A DNA stretch of 64,000 bases, taken from assembly GCF_014926405.1 (NCBI RefSeq), contig NZ_JACXXJ020000005.1, positions 3,205,001 through 3,269,000 of the forward strand, in the 5' to 3' direction. Of the stretch, positions 47,903 through 60,060 are shown piece by piece; the first letter of the stretch is position 1; each line of letters starts with the position of its first letter. The notes beneath the pieces are model-generated. The model was not told where the DNA came from. It saw only the letters and a program-made list of their open reading frames with translations, and did no database searches. Origin of the DNA: Agrobacterium vitis. GTDB lineage: Bacteria > Pseudomonadota > Alphaproteobacteria > Rhizobiales > Rhizobiaceae. The position numbers were made by a program, and so were the translations under genes.

Positions 47903-48039
47903 TCCATTATCCTCGTTGTGTCCGACAAGCACCATGCGACCGGACATATTCGAGATGGGAATGGCGGATACAACCTTCAAGCGTGCGTCGTTTTCAATTT
48001 GCTAAAGCACTCGAAGAATTCGGGAAATTCGATTTCCCC

Positions 48040-49335
48040 TTAGGTCGATTTTCCACCCTTGATGACGCGCTTTACCATCGTTGCCCGCTTTACAGCCGAG
48101 GTCGGTTGATTGGAATGCTGCTTGGCAAAAGCAACGATACGCGGTGCGATCTCGCGACGGAACCGAGACCCTGTGAAGACGCCATAATGGCCGACATCCG
48201 GCTGCATGTAATGCATGCGCTTGTCATCGGCGAGATTGGTGCAGAGCGTTTGTGCCGCCTTTGTCTGGCCGACGCCGGAAATATCGTCGTTCTCCCCTTC
48301 GACCGTCAAAAGAGCCACATTGCGGATGGCGCCGCAATCGACCGGTTTGCCACGATGCATCAGCTCGCCCTTCGGCAGGGAATGCCGCATGAACACGGCT
48401 TCCACCGTTTGCAGATAGAACTCAGCCGTCAGGTCCATGACCGACAGATATTCATCATAGAATTCCCGGTGCTTTTCGGCGGAATCGCCGTTGTTCTTCA
48501 CCAGATGCACATAGAAATCTTTCTGGGCAATCATATGCCGATCAAGATTCATCGACATGAATCCTGAAAGCTGAAGGAAGCCCGGATAGACGGGCCGCAG
48601 GAAGCCCGGCTGTGGCCAAGGAACGTTCATGATGACGTTTTCCTCAAACCACTCAATCGGCTTGTTCTTCGCCAGCTCATTAACGGCTGTCGGATTGATG
48701 CGCGTATCGATCGGGCCACCCATCAATGTCATGGAGGATGGCACGAATTCATCGTTTTCCGCCTCCATGCGGGCCACGGCAGCCAGGACGGGAACGGAGG
48801 GCTGGCAGACGGCGACGAGATTGGTGTTTGGGCCGAGATGATGCAGGATCTCGATCACGTAATCGACATAGTCATCGAAGTCGAAAGTTCCGTCCGTCAT
48901 CGGCACCATGCGGGCATCGATCCAGTCGGTAATATAAACATCGGCACTCGGCAGCAAGGCCTCGACCGTGCCGCGCAGCAAGGTGGCGTAATGGCCTGAC
49001 ATCGGCGCGACGATCAGGATTTTTGGGTCGTTACTCCGGGGCTGGGTCAGGCTCCGGTTGAAATGAATGAGATTGCAGAACGGCTTGGACCACGTGACTT
49101 CCTCAGTGATCTTCACAGGCGATCCGTCGACCACCGTGGTCGGAAGACCGAATTCGGGCTTGCCATAGCGCCGCGTGTTGCGCTCGATCACCTCGAAGCC
49201 TGCGGCCATTGTCCGGCCGATAACGGTGTGAGTCAGCGGGTTCAGCGGATTGCGGAAGGCTAGACGCATGGCATCTGCCGTGGCACGCAAAGGAGCCATG
49301 GCTGCGTGATTCATTTCATACAGTTGATAAAACAT
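48040..49335 (-). CDS. phaZ: Intracellular polyhydroxyalkanoate depolymerase
   Basis: A 431-residue alpha/beta hydrolase of the intracellular PhaZ type, which mobilises poly-3-hydroxybutyrate granules. The nucleophile region is VAVCQPSVPVLAAVA, with Cys at the nucleophile elbow as in Ralstonia PhaZ1. ILIVAPMSGHYATLLRGTVE and VYITDWIDARMVP are family hallmarks. The C-terminal catalytic His is in QPDVGHYGVFTGSRFR. The ATG at 49335 (MFYQLYEMNHAAMAP) is the conserved start. It is divergent from a nitroreductase gene. Confidence 0.94.
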   Translation of the reverse strand: MFYQLYEMNHAAMAPLRATADAMRLAFRNPLNPLTHTVIGRTMAAGFEVIERNTRRYGKPEFGLPTTVVDGSPVKITEEVTWSKPFCNLIHFNRSLTQPRSNDPKILIVAPMSGHYATLLRGTVEALLPSADVYITDWIDARMVPMTDGTFDFDDYVDYVIEILHHLGPNTNLVAVCQPSVPVLAAVARMEAENDEFVPSSMTLMGGPIDTRINPTAVNELAKNKPIEWFEENVIMNVPWPQPGFLRPVYPGFLQLSGFMSMNLDRHMIAQKDFYVHLVKNNGDSAEKHREFYDEYLSVMDLTAEFYLQTVEAVFMRHSLPKGELMHRGKPVDCGAIRNVALLTVEGENDDISGVGQTKAAQTLCTNLADDKRMHYMQPDVGHYGVFTGSRFRREIAPRIVAFAKQHSNQPTSAVKRATMVKRVIKGGKST

Positions 49336-49755
49336 CGATGCGATCCGCCTCTTCCCTGTTGTCACTCATCCAAAGCTAAACTGGACCAGTCGAGCCAAGG
49401 TTCCGGCCAGAGTTCAAAGGGGTAAAGAAATTGCTTAACCCCCACCACTATCGACCATTGACCAGATAGTATGCACAGAAACCTTTATACTTCATAGATT
49501 TTATTGCGCGAATCCGTCCATGGGATTTCACACCTTGACAAAGGAGTGATGGAGCTTTCCGGTGCGTTTCGGCCTTGGTTGCCACACCTTGCCGGTTGCG
49601 GCCACACACCCTATGTGCCGCGAAGAGGTTTGGTCAGGTGTTTCGCAACTCTGCCGTAAAATCAGTGACAATGTCTCGGGATACATATGCTGATCGCAAT
49701 GATGCGACCCCTGTGCCACCTTGTTTCGAGACTCCCACATTTTTGAGGTTTGATA
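49336..49755. other. phaZ-nitroreductase divergent gap
   Basis: About 420 bases of non-coding DNA between two divergent genes. It must hold both promoters. A GAGG ribosome-binding site lies at 49745-49748. No repeat element, RNA gene or clear operator was recognised. Confidence 0.5.
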
Positions 49756-50352
49756 ATGACAAGCAGCAATCATCGTAACGCCACCCATGACATTCACCCG
49801 ATCTTCCTGGATCGCTGGTCGCCCCGTGCCTTCACAGGCGAGACCATGAGCAAAACCGAATTGCTGACTATTCTTGAAGCGGCTCATTGGGCGCCGTCGG
49901 CTTTTAACTACCAGCCCTGGCGCTTCGTCTATGCCTTGAAGGGCGACGATCATTTTGATGCCCTGCTGGGCGCCTTGATCGAATTCAACCAAGGCTGGGC
50001 CAAGAATGCCTCCGCTCTGGTTTTCGTCATTTCCGATACGCTGAGCCGCTCTCCCGACGGCTCCGCGCCGAAGCCTTCGCGCAGCCACAGCTTCGATGCT
50101 GGCGCCGCCTGGGGTTATCTGGCACTTCAGGCCATCCATTCCGGCTTCCATGCCCATGGCATGACCGGCGTGGATTTCGACAAGGCTGCCAATGTGCTTG
50201 GTGTTCCCTCCGATTTCCATATCGAAGCCGCCGTTGCCATTGGCAAGCTGGGGGATAAATCGATCCTGCCGGAAGGCTTGCAGGCGAAGGAAGTGCCCAA
50301 TGACCGCAAACCACTGGAAACCGTGGTTTTTGAGGGTAAATTCAAGGCCTGA
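49756..50352 (+). CDS. Nitroreductase family protein
   Basis: A 198-residue FMN-dependent nitroreductase-like protein. DRWSPRAFTGETMSKTEL opens the fold, EAAHWAPSAFNYQPWRFVYA is the FMN-phosphate segment, and GAAWGYLALQAIHSGFHAHGM the dimer-interface helix. The ATG at 49756 follows GAGGTTTGATA. Substrate is not predictable from the sequence. It is convergent with gyrB across a shared terminator. Confidence 0.9.
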   Translation: MTSSNHRNATHDIHPIFLDRWSPRAFTGETMSKTELLTILEAAHWAPSAFNYQPWRFVYALKGDDHFDALLGALIEFNQGWAKNASALVFVISDTLSRSPDGSAPKPSRSHSFDAGAAWGYLALQAIHSGFHAHGMTGVDFDKAANVLGVPSDFHIEAAVAIGKLGDKSILPEGLQAKEVPNDRKPLETVVFEGKFKA

Positions 50353-50438
50353 ACGGCTATTCGGAAGGGTCAGTGAAATGATCCTTCTCTTGTGGCACCG
50401 TCCACCAAAGGCAGCCTGTGCGGTGCTGTAAGGCCGAA

Positions 50439-50454
50439 TGTTTCACGTGAGTCA
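50439..50454. promoter_or_regulatory. Candidate parS site 4
   Basis: TGTTTCACGTGAGTCA matches the parS consensus at 14 of 16 positions. It lies between the nitroreductase gene and gyrB, next to a terminator. Confidence 0.65.
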
Positions 50455-50456
50455 CG

Positions 50457-50494
50457 AAAAAGGCCGTGCTTTTTTACAAAGCACGGCCTTTTTA
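50457..50494. terminator. Bidirectional terminator between the nitroreductase gene and gyrB
   Basis: AAAAAGGCCGTGCTTT pairs with AAAGCACGGCCTTTTT. It is A-rich on the left and T-rich on the right, so it can end both convergent transcripts. Confidence 0.9.
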
Positions 50495-50515
50495 TTTTAC
50501 TACCTGTGAGGTCCG

Positions 50516-52951
<2,436 letters not shown>

Positions 52952-53076
52952 TCAGCGATCTTTCCAGTGTCATAAGCAATATGCGTGGCCGCAACAAAAA
53001 TTATGGCGAATCACACACGTTGGCACTTTCCGACTATAGGGATTTTGCGGCGACTTCCAAATCGCAGCTATGAAAT

Positions 53077-53472
53077 TCAGCAGGCTTCCACGGGATTTCC
53101 AGGGTTTTGACGGTCCCGCTCGCTTCTGCTGAGGAGTGCGTTGAGATCTTCTATCACATCGGGCGACAAGGTGCGAATCATCCCTGCAAGCCGGTTGGCA
53201 AAAGCGGTATGGGCAGCAGGCAGACCAGCGGTATCCAGCGTCACCCTGGGATGGGAAAGGCCCGCTATTGCAAACAGGTCATCGGCCTCATCCCAGATGA
53301 TGTTGAAATAGCCGGCGATGCGTTGCAAGAGATCGAAACTCGGCTTGCCGCGCCGTCCGTGTTCGAGCGCCGACAGATAGGCCGGTGTCACACCAATCGC
53401 CTTGGCCATGTCCTTCTGGCTCACTCCCTTGCGCTCCCGAAGCCCGCGCACCGCATCGCCGAAGGGAGTCAT
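53077..53472 (-). CDS. XRE family transcriptional regulator
   Basis: A 131-residue protein with an N-terminal Cro/C1 helix-turn-helix (about residues 9-63: LRERKGVSQKDMAKAIGVTP, AYLSALEHGRRGKPS). The C-terminal half is helical without a recognised domain. Its ATG overlaps the stop of the Smr gene as ATGA, so it is the last gene of the Tim44-mltA-smr-XRE run. Confidence 0.9.
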   Translation of the reverse strand: MTPFGDAVRGLRERKGVSQKDMAKAIGVTPAYLSALEHGRRGKPSFDLLQRIAGYFNIIWDEADDLFAIAGLSHPRVTLDTAGLPAAHTAFANRLAGMIRTLSPDVIEDLNALLSRSERDRQNPGNPVEAC

Positions 53473-54050
53473 TGTCCATCCCCGCCAAATCGCTCTCCGC
53501 CCTGGCGCGCCAAGCGGACATAAAGCGCGCCCTCCCCGCCGTGATGAGGAGCCGCTGGCTCATGGGAAGAAATCAGGTAACGGAACTCCGGCTTGGAAAA
53601 CCACAGCGGCACCGCCCGTTTCAAGGCGCCTTCACTGCCCATCGAGCTGCCTTTGCCGGTGATGATCAAGACGTGGCGAAGTCCACGCTCATGGGCGCGC
53701 ACCAGAAATTCCAACAGGATCGCATGGGCCTCGCTCTGGAACAATCCGTGCAGGTCGATGCGGGCTTCCAGCTTGAGCTTGCCGCGCGACAGCTTGCGCT
53801 TGACAGGACGCTCCAGCGGATGGTGGAGACCGGATGGCTTCTTCGGCTCAGGCTTTGCGGCGGAACTCTCGAGCGAGGCGCGCATGGCGGCAAGGCCGGG
53901 TTCCAACACTTTTGACGCTTCCAATTCCGTCAAGGCGTCTTCAAAGGCGGTCAACTCTTCCAGGCGACCGGCCATGGGTCGGGTGGTGCGCGCCACCTTG
54001 CCCCACAAAATCCGATCTTCCGTACTGATCCTGTCCCTGCCCGCCATCAA
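53469..54050 (-). CDS. Smr domain protein (MutS2-like C-terminal domain)
   Basis: A 193-residue protein. The first ~90 residues are charged, and the Smr domain follows with the LDLHG-like motif IDLHGLFQSEAHAILLEFL and HVLIITGKGSSMGSEGAL. Smr domains bind or nick nucleic acids; no MutS ATPase is present. The gene overlaps both mltA and the XRE gene by ATGA, indicating tight translational coupling. Confidence 0.92.
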   Translation of the reverse strand: MMAGRDRISTEDRILWGKVARTTRPMAGRLEELTAFEDALTELEASKVLEPGLAAMRASLESSAAKPEPKKPSGLHHPLERPVKRKLSRGKLKLEARIDLHGLFQSEAHAILLEFLVRAHERGLRHVLIITGKGSSMGSEGALKRAVPLWFSKPEFRYLISSHEPAAPHHGGEGALYVRLARQGGERFGGDGQ

Positions 54051-55192
54051 CCAAACCTCGACTCGACCCTTTTAGCGGCCTGTTTCGGGATCAGGATATA
54101 GAAATCCGCGTCATTGCGCACCGCCCCAGCGAGATTTCCTGCTTCATCGCCAGAGCCGGTAAAGATGTCACCGCGCGCCGGTCCGACAATCGCCGACCCC
54201 GTATCAAGCGCCAGCATCAATCGCGCAAAAGGCTTGCCGCTATCCAAACCCGTCGGATCTTGGGACGTCAGGGTTTGGGAATGAATGAAAAACGGAAAGC
54301 CGAATGTATGGATCGTCCGGTCCACCGCCAGGGATCGACCCGCCACCAGCGGCACTTTCGCCGCCGCAATCGGGCCGCGTAACAGGTCACCAACTTCGGC
54401 TTCTCGGAAAAAGATATAGGACCGATTATACCACAACACGTCATCGACCTGATCGGGATGAGACGCGAGCCAGGCGCGGATCGCTTGCATCGACATCGCC
54501 TCGGGAGGAATTTCACCGCGCTTTAGCAGCAATCCGCCGATACCGGAAAAAGGATGACCCGCCTTGGCGGCATAGGTAATCCGCCCAACCCGCCCACCGG
54601 CATAACGCAGCCGTGCGGCACCCTGGACATGGACGAAAAACACATCGACTTTCGATTTCGCCCAGGCAATTTCCAGCCCGCGTCCCTGCAGAAAGCCCTG
54701 GTCGATGGCCTGACGATCCGGATAGTAGGTCACGCCGTCATCGATCTTGCGTCCAAACACATAGGACGGATCGATGTTTCCAGGCCGGTTTTGATCGTCA
54801 AGATCAATCAAATCGTCAGGTCTGCGGTAAAACGGAAAGCGGTAGAGATCGTCAGGATGATCGGAAACCTCGATGTCGGGCTCATAAAAAGCCGTAACGA
54901 AACCCGGCTTCCCATCCGTGCGCGCTATACGAAAAACCTGGCATTCGACTTCCAGCAGGTGCCGCAATGCGTCGCCATCTGCTCGTGGCAATGCCGCTGC
55001 CTTTTCAAGCAGCGGCACAAGGTCCTGTGCGGTCAAGCCCAACTGGCCGGGCCGGTAAGGCTTGACCGTGGTGAGATAATCCAGGCAATCGGCCATGGCC
55101 GGCAAAAGCGCCGAGGGATCATCCGCGTCCCAACCGGGGAGTTGGTCGAAACCAACAGGCTCCAGCCGAAACTTCGTCGCTTCACCACTCAT
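54047..55192 (-). CDS. mltA: Membrane-bound lytic murein transglycosylase A family protein
   Basis: A 381-residue MltA-family protein with a central MltA barrel (VTAFYEPDIEVSDHPDDLYR, GLEIAWAKSKVDVFFVHVQG) and a C-terminal 3D domain whose catalytic Asp is in LMLALDTGSAIVGPARGDIFTG. The family cleaves the MurNAc-GlcNAc bond. No signal peptide or lipobox is visible at the start (MSGEATKFRLEPVGF), and the ATG is fixed by its ATGA overlap with the Tim44 gene. It overlaps the Smr gene similarly. Confidence 0.9.
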   Translation of the reverse strand: MSGEATKFRLEPVGFDQLPGWDADDPSALLPAMADCLDYLTTVKPYRPGQLGLTAQDLVPLLEKAAALPRADGDALRHLLEVECQVFRIARTDGKPGFVTAFYEPDIEVSDHPDDLYRFPFYRRPDDLIDLDDQNRPGNIDPSYVFGRKIDDGVTYYPDRQAIDQGFLQGRGLEIAWAKSKVDVFFVHVQGAARLRYAGGRVGRITYAAKAGHPFSGIGGLLLKRGEIPPEAMSMQAIRAWLASHPDQVDDVLWYNRSYIFFREAEVGDLLRGPIAAAKVPLVAGRSLAVDRTIHTFGFPFFIHSQTLTSQDPTGLDSGKPFARLMLALDTGSAIVGPARGDIFTGSGDEAGNLAGAVRNDADFYILIPKQAAKRVESRFG

Positions 55193-55893
55193 TGGTCGGA
55201 TTCGGTGGCGATCAGCTTCCAGTTCGGATCGCGTGAGCGCGTGTCGCGAGCAAAGGTCCAGATATCGTTGACATCGCCAACCGATTCCGCGTCGCCCTCT
55301 ATCACCGCGCCTTGACTGTCATAAGTGGCGGAAATCAACTGGCTGACCAGCCGCACGGTGATCTGGACTTCCTGGCCCCGGACTTCGGCACCAGTAATTT
55401 CCGCCTTGTCGATACCGACAAAAGTGGACTTCATCACTTCACCGCGCTGTTCGCGCTCGGTAATCGCCGCATCGAAACCCTCATAGACCTCACGCGACAG
55501 CAGATCCTTCAAACTCTTCCTGTCGCCAGTTGCAAAGGCCGTGACAATCATTTCGTAGGCCATGCGCGCACCGTTGAGGAATTCCTTCGGCACAAAGCTC
55601 GGATCAACCTCTACGACCTGGCGCAATTGCTGGTTCAGCGGGGTGCCAACCGGGGCATAGGCGTCGATTGCCGTCTGGCGTTCCTCGCCATCGGCCTCTT
55701 CGCGTCGCGGTAAAGTGACGACCCGCGCATCTTCCGCTGCTGGAGATGTGGCGTCCGGACGTCCAGCGAAAGGATCTTTCGGTGGCTTTTCATTGCCAGT
55801 GCGACGTCCCAATACGCTACGCAGCTGCCAGAAAATCAAGACCGCAGCCACCAGAAAGAAGAGAGTCACAAAATCATTAGAACCCATTGCCAC
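55189..55893 (-). CDS. Tim44/TimA domain protein
   Basis: A 234-residue protein. An N-terminal membrane helix (FVTLFFLVAAVLIFWQL) is followed by a charged linker and a Tim44-like domain (about residues 95-230: FLNGARMAYEMIVTAFATGD, LKDLLSREVYEGFDAAI). Alphaproteobacterial Tim44-like proteins are inner-membrane anchored and relate to the mitochondrial import motor subunit. An ATG two codons later (55887) is an equal start. It heads the Tim44-mltA-smr-XRE run and is divergent from fxsA. Confidence 0.9.
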   Translation of the reverse strand: MAMGSNDFVTLFFLVAAVLIFWQLRSVLGRRTGNEKPPKDPFAGRPDATSPAAEDARVVTLPRREEADGEERQTAIDAYAPVGTPLNQQLRQVVEVDPSFVPKEFLNGARMAYEMIVTAFATGDRKSLKDLLSREVYEGFDAAITEREQRGEVMKSTFVGIDKAEITGAEVRGQEVQITVRLVSQLISATYDSQGAVIEGDAESVGDVNDIWTFARDTRSRDPNWKLIATESDQ

Positions 55894-56008
55894 CGCACCG
55901 CTGTTTAATTTGAAGCTTTCTCACTCCATATAGTCTGCCTGGATGCTGCATTCAAATAGCCGATGCCACTTCTTTAGGTTCACACGATAATCGTTTAAAG
56001 GAAACCAA

Positions 56009-56542
56009 ATGCGACTGACCGCCCTTTTCCTGTTGCTACTGCCTTTGATGGAGATCGCGGGCTTTGTCCTGGTCGGGCAATGGCTGGGTGTTCTGCCCAC
56101 GCTGGCGCTGGTGATCGGCTCCAGTCTGCTCGGCCTCCTGGTGCTCCGCAGCCAGGGGATCAGCCTCGCCCAGCGCCTGCGCCGTCCACGTTCGGGCGAT
56201 CCGGAACGAGCGGCCAAAGGCGTCCTGAGTGGCACGGCACAGATGTTCGGCGGACTATTGCTGATATTGCCGGGATTTATCACGGATATTCTTGGCCTGC
56301 TGCTCCTGGTGCCAATGGTGCGCTCTGCGCTTTGGAAGATCATCAGCCCAAGACTTGTCTTCGTGCAGCGCGACGGGCGGGGACCTGGCTGGCAACAGCG
56401 GCCAGGCGGACCGTCGTCATCAGGACCAGGCCCGGCAAAAGCGGAGGACATCATCGATCTCGATGAAAAGGATTATCAAAGGCATAATCCCAACGGCTCC
56501 TCTCCCTGGACCCGGTTGCCAGGGGATGAGGGCAAGGGATGA
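56009..56542 (+). CDS. fxsA: FxsA family membrane protein
   Basis: A 177-residue FxsA/YtzA-type membrane protein. Hydrophobic segments include LTALFLLLLPLMEIAGFVLV, VLPTLALVIGSSLLGLLVLR and a long one from MFGGLLLILPGFITDILGLL. The C-terminal tail is polar and Gly/Pro-rich. FxsA is tied to phage F exclusion suppression in E. coli; its normal role is unclear. It is divergent from the Tim44 gene and lies 93 bases before secB. Confidence 0.9.
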   Translation: MRLTALFLLLLPLMEIAGFVLVGQWLGVLPTLALVIGSSLLGLLVLRSQGISLAQRLRRPRSGDPERAAKGVLSGTAQMFGGLLLILPGFITDILGLLLLVPMVRSALWKIISPRLVFVQRDGRGPGWQQRPGGPSSSGPGPAKAEDIIDLDEKDYQRHNPNGSSPWTRLPGDEGKG

Positions 56543-56635
56543 GTGCCAATGGGTGAGCGCCAGGGGCGAAAGGCTTGTAAGGCCCACCTTGAAATGATAG
56601 ATGGCCTCGAACCATAAAAGCCTTGAGGAACCCCA

Positions 56636-57097
56636 ATGGCCAATGAAAACAGCAATGGGGCGGAGAGCCCGTCCCTGAATATCCTTGCACAATATATCAA
56701 GGATCTGTCCTTCGAAAATCCGGGTGCGCCGCGCTCGCTCCAGGCCCGGGACAAGGCCCCTTCGATCAATATCAACGTCAATGTCAACGCCAACCCGCTG
56801 TCGGATAATGATTTCGACGTGGTCCTGTCGCTGACCGCCGAAGCGCGTGATGACGATAAAGTGGTTTTTGCAGCCGAACTGGTTTATGGCGGCGTCTTCC
56901 GCATCACCGGGTTCCCGCAGGAACATATGCTGCCGGTGCTGTTCATCGAATGCCCACGCCTGCTCTTCCCGTTTGCACGCCAGATCATCGCCGATGCCAC
57001 GCGCAATGGCGGTTTCCCGCCGCTGATGATCGATCCTATCGATTTTGCGCAGATGTTTGCACAGCGCTTTGCCGAAGAGCAGGGTCGGGTCAACTGA
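56636..57097 (+). CDS. secB: Protein-export chaperone SecB
   Basis: A 153-residue SecB of normal length. [55 protein letters not shown] and [20 protein letters not shown] are all typical. It keeps secretory precursors unfolded for SecA. A strong terminator follows. Confidence 0.97.
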   Translation: MANENSNGAESPSLNILAQYIKDLSFENPGAPRSLQARDKAPSININVNVNANPLSDNDFDVVLSLTAEARDDDKVVFAAELVYGGVFRITGFPQEHMLPVLFIECPRLLFPFARQIIADATRNGGFPPLMIDPIDFAQMFAQRFAEEQGRVN

Positions 57098-57129
57098 TCC
57101 TTGCGTTATCCCGCTGTTTATCTCAGCAC

Positions 57130-57159
57130 AAAAAAGCCCGGTCGAACCGGGCTTTTTTT
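57130..57159 (+). terminator. Intrinsic terminator of secB
   Basis: AAAAAAGCCCGGT-CGA-ACCGGGCTTTTTTT, 32 bases after the stop codon. Confidence 0.93.
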
Positions 57160-57181
57160 ATGACTAATAAGGCAATGACGA

Positions 57182-57892
57182 TTATTCGACTTGATTATAA
57201 TGCGCCCAGATCGCTTTCTGGCCGAGCCGCTTGACCAGGGCTGCATGGCGCTCCTGTTCGGCCTCGGTTAGACGCGGCGCCAGTGTTTTCGGACGGGCGG
57301 CAATTTCCACCGTCACATTGCTATCCTGAGTGCGGGATCGCTTGTCACTGTTTCCCGACTGCTCAAGACCGAAGGTCGCCTGGCGACCGCCCAGCATTTC
57401 GATATAGACTTCAGCCAGAAGTTCGGAATCGAGCAAGGCGCCATGCTTGGTGCGATGAGAATTGTCGATACCGTAGCGTCGGCAAAGCGCATCGAGCGAG
57501 TTTGGACCCATCGGGTGTTTGCGCCGTGCCAGAGACAGGGTATCGACGACATGCTCCGGCCCGACCGGCGGGCGACCCAACCGCTCAAACTCGGCATTGA
57601 TAAATCCCATGTCGAATGTGGCATTATGCGCCACCCATTTTGCGCCATCGAAAAAAGCGACCAGATCCTCGACAATATCGGCGAAGACGGGTTTATCCTT
57701 CAAAAACTCCGGTGTAATGCCGTGAACCGCCAAGGCATCCGGGTGAATGGCCCGGTCGGCAGGATTGATATAGACATGAAAACTGCGACCGGTCGGGAAA
57801 TGATTGAACAATTCGATGCCACCGATTTCAATCACCCGGTCCAGCTTGCTTTCCAGTCCGGTGGTTTCCGTATCGAAAACGATTTCCCGCAT
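57182..57892 (-). CDS. dnaQ: DNA polymerase III epsilon subunit
   Basis: A 236-residue proofreading exonuclease. The ExoI motif is REIVFDTETTGLESK, ExoII is WVAHNATFDMGFINAEF, and ExoIII contains HGALLDSELLAEVYIEML. The ATG at 57892 (MREIVFDTETTG) is chosen; the frame is open to 58021 but the extension overlaps coaE and is not conserved. It is convergent with secB and starts 100 bases after coaE ends. Confidence 0.96.
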   Translation of the reverse strand: MREIVFDTETTGLESKLDRVIEIGGIELFNHFPTGRSFHVYINPADRAIHPDALAVHGITPEFLKDKPVFADIVEDLVAFFDGAKWVAHNATFDMGFINAEFERLGRPPVGPEHVVDTLSLARRKHPMGPNSLDALCRRYGIDNSHRTKHGALLDSELLAEVYIEMLGGRQATFGLEQSGNSDKRSRTQDSNVTVEIAARPKTLAPRLTEAEQERHAALVKRLGQKAIWAHYNQVE

Positions 57893-57992
57893 TATTGCTC
57901 CATTGTCAGGTTTTGTGTTTGGATTCGGCTGCTGGCAGATCGCTATTCCAGACGCCACGCCATTTTCCGACGAAAACTCTGGTGGTTTAATT

Positions 57993-58580
57993 TTAGGTTT
58001 CCCCACGAAGGGTGGAAACAATGGCTTTTACCTGGGTCTGTGCGACCTTAAGGCCTTGTCCGGTTTCGATCACAAAATCCGCACGGGCCCGCTTTTCGGC
58101 ATCCGGCATCTGCCGCGACAAAACCAGCGCAAGTTTTTCTTCGCTCCAGCCTGGTCGCGCCAGAACCCTACGCCTTTGTGTATCGGCATCGCAACTGACG
58201 ACAACGACCTTATCAAGCCGTTTTTCTCCGCCGGTTTCAAACAGCAGCGGAATATCGAAAACAACCAGATCGGCGCCCGCCAATTCCTGATCTTCCAGAA
58301 AGTCCTGCTGCTTGTCACGCACCAGTGGGTGAACGATTGCCTCGAGCTGCTTAAGTTTACCCGGATTCTGAGCCAGAGTCCGACTGAGAATTTCCCGATC
58401 CACAACGCCAGAAATAACCGCTTCGGGAAACACCGCGCCGATCGGAGCGACCGCATCACCCCGGTATAAGTCATGCACGGCCGCATCCGCATCATAGACC
58501 GGCACACCTTCCTGGCGAAAAAAATCTGACGTCGTTGTCTTGCCCATGCCAATAGAGCCCGTGAGGCCGATGCGGATCAT
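57993..58580 (-). CDS. coaE: Dephospho-CoA kinase
   Basis: A 195-residue kinase for the last step of coenzyme A synthesis. P-loop [18 protein letters not shown] opens the protein, then [14 protein letters not shown] and [21 protein letters not shown]. Its ATG overlaps the aroE stop as ATGA. coaA, the first step of the pathway, is 27 kb away in the same window. Confidence 0.96.
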   Translation of the reverse strand: MIRIGLTGSIGMGKTTTSDFFRQEGVPVYDADAAVHDLYRGDAVAPIGAVFPEAVISGVVDREILSRTLAQNPGKLKQLEAIVHPLVRDKQQDFLEDQELAGADLVVFDIPLLFETGGEKRLDKVVVVSCDADTQRRRVLARPGWSEEKLALVLSRQMPDAEKRARADFVIETGQGLKVAQTQVKAIVSTLRGET

Positions 58581-59437
58581 GGCTGCTTCTCCAGATCGGC
58601 AATCAACAACTGGCGTAACTCATCCGTCACCTGTGGCCGGACGCCGAACCATTTTTCAAATCCGGGTACCGCCTGATGCAAAAGCATACCCAGACCATCC
58701 ACCGTGGCAAAGCCCGCCGCCCTCGCCTGCCGCAGCAGACCGGTTTCCAGCGGCGTGTAGACGATATCCGTTACCAAAGCGCCAGGAGAAAGCTTGTCCC
58801 AGTCGATTTGTGGAACATCTTCGCCATTCATGCCGAGAGAGGTGGTGTTGACCAAGAGGTCCGCGCCCTGCAAAACCTCCTGCAACTCGTCCCTCCCATG
58901 CGCATGGACGGCAGTGCCAAAATGATCCGCCAGATCCTGGGCTCGCGCCAGCGTCCGATTGACAACATGAATGGGGTCCAATCCCCGATCGAGTAACCCC
59001 TGAATGATCGCCCGACTGGCACCACCCGCCCCAAGAACGACAGCCTTGCGCGCCTTGTCCCAGCCTGCATGGCCCTGATCAAGATTGGCCAGAAAACCGT
59101 AAACATCGGTATTGGTGGCGTGAATAAGACCATTTTCAAGCCAAAGCGTATTGGCAGCCCCAAGCTGCTTTGCCACAACGTCCGGGACATCCGCTATCTG
59201 AAAGGCCGCCTCTTTATGCGGAATGGTAATGTTACCACCCCGATAGCGGGTCTTGCCTGACTTCATTCGGGCGAAGAAATCCGCGATGTCTGCAGGGTCG
59301 ATCTCCAGTTTATCATAGCGACCTATGAGACCGTGCTGTTGAAGCCAATAGCTGTGAATGATCGGCGACCGTGAATGCTTGATTGGATAGCCGGCAACAA
59401 AGGCGCCCGTCAGAAATGTTTCACGTGAATCATGCAT
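58577..59437 (-). CDS. aroE: Shikimate dehydrogenase (NADP+)
   Basis: A 286-residue enzyme that reduces 3-dehydroshikimate. The catalytic Lys is in [14 protein letters not shown], the NADP-binding loop is [19 protein letters not shown], and [18 protein letters not shown] closes the active site. The ATG at 59437 (MHDSRETF) overlaps the end of maf by 8 bases; a TTG two codons earlier is less likely. A near-perfect parS site spans the junction. Confidence 0.95.
   Translation of the reverse strand: MHDSRETFLTGAFVAGYPIKHSRSPIIHSYWLQQHGLIGRYDKLEIDPADIADFFARMKSGKTRYRGGNITIPHKEAAFQIADVPDVVAKQLGAANTLWLENGLIHATNTDVYGFLANLDQGHAGWDKARKAVVLGAGGASRAIIQGLLDRGLDPIHVVNRTLARAQDLADHFGTAVHAHGRDELQEVLQGADLLVNTTSLGMNGEDVPQIDWDKLSPGALVTDIVYTPLETGLLRQARAAGFATVDGLGMLLHQAVPGFEKWFGVRPQVTDELRQLLIADLEKQP
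59417..59432. promoter_or_regulatory. Candidate parS site 5, best match
   Basis: TGTTTCACGTGAATCA matches the parS consensus at 15 of 16 positions. It lies at the maf-aroE overlap, about 1.7 kb from the hemE-side oriC candidate. Confidence 0.8.
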
Positions 59438-60029
59438 GCACAATATCCAATTCGCGTAGTTTCTCCATCAAAGGCAAGAGCGGCACACCGACGATGGTAA
59501 AATAGTCCCCGACGATATCCGAAAACAACTGCACGCCCAAGCCTTCGATCTGGTAGCCACCAACGCTTTTCAGGATCGCCCCGCCTGCCCGATCGAGATA
59601 ATCGTCCAGAAACGTCTCACTGAACATCCGCATCGTCATGCGGGCCTGGGAGACATGCCGCCAGATCACTTCACCCTGTTTCGCCAGCGCCAGCGCGCTA
59701 TAAAGCACATGGGTTTCACCCCGCAGGCTGAGCAATTGGTCACGAGCGGAGCTGAGATCCTTCGGTTTATGATAGATCCGTTCGCCCAGAGCCAAAACCT
59801 GATCGCCGCCGATCACAAGACCATCCGGCGCCTGTCGGCTCACGGCCAAAGCCTTTTCGCAGGAAAGCACCTGAGCCAGCTCTTGCGGCGACACGTGCTG
59901 ATGTTCGGCCCGACCTTCGATTTCGCGCTCATCGATATCCGGTGCCATGGCCGTGAAGCGCAAACCAGCCTGCTCCAGCAATTGCCGGCGGAAAGGGCTG
60001 GTCGATGCAAGAATAACGGGAATTGTCAT
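59430..60029 (-). CDS. maf: Maf-like nucleotide pyrophosphatase
   Basis: A 199-residue Maf/YceF/YhdE-type house-cleaning enzyme acting on nucleoside triphosphates. [17 protein letters not shown] is the family opening, [18 protein letters not shown] carries the conserved Asp, and [25 protein letters not shown] sequence ends it. The ATG at 60029 follows the conserved start; an upstream in-frame start at 60110 overlaps ppsR and is rejected. It overlaps aroE by 8 bases. Confidence 0.94.
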   Translation of the reverse strand: MTIPVILASTSPFRRQLLEQAGLRFTAMAPDIDEREIEGRAEHQHVSPQELAQVLSCEKALAVSRQAPDGLVIGGDQVLALGERIYHKPKDLSSARDQLLSLRGETHVLYSALALAKQGEVIWRHVSQARMTMRMFSETFLDDYLDRAGGAILKSVGGYQIEGLGVQLFSDIVGDYFTIVGVPLLPLMEKLRELDIVHA

Positions 60030-60060
60030 GATTGCCTCAACTTTAAAAAACCATCCGGCA

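Noticed and set aside
49090..49100. Further parS site at CCACGTGACT inside phaZ
   Set aside because: Only the CACGTGA centre matches; flanks differ from the consensus.
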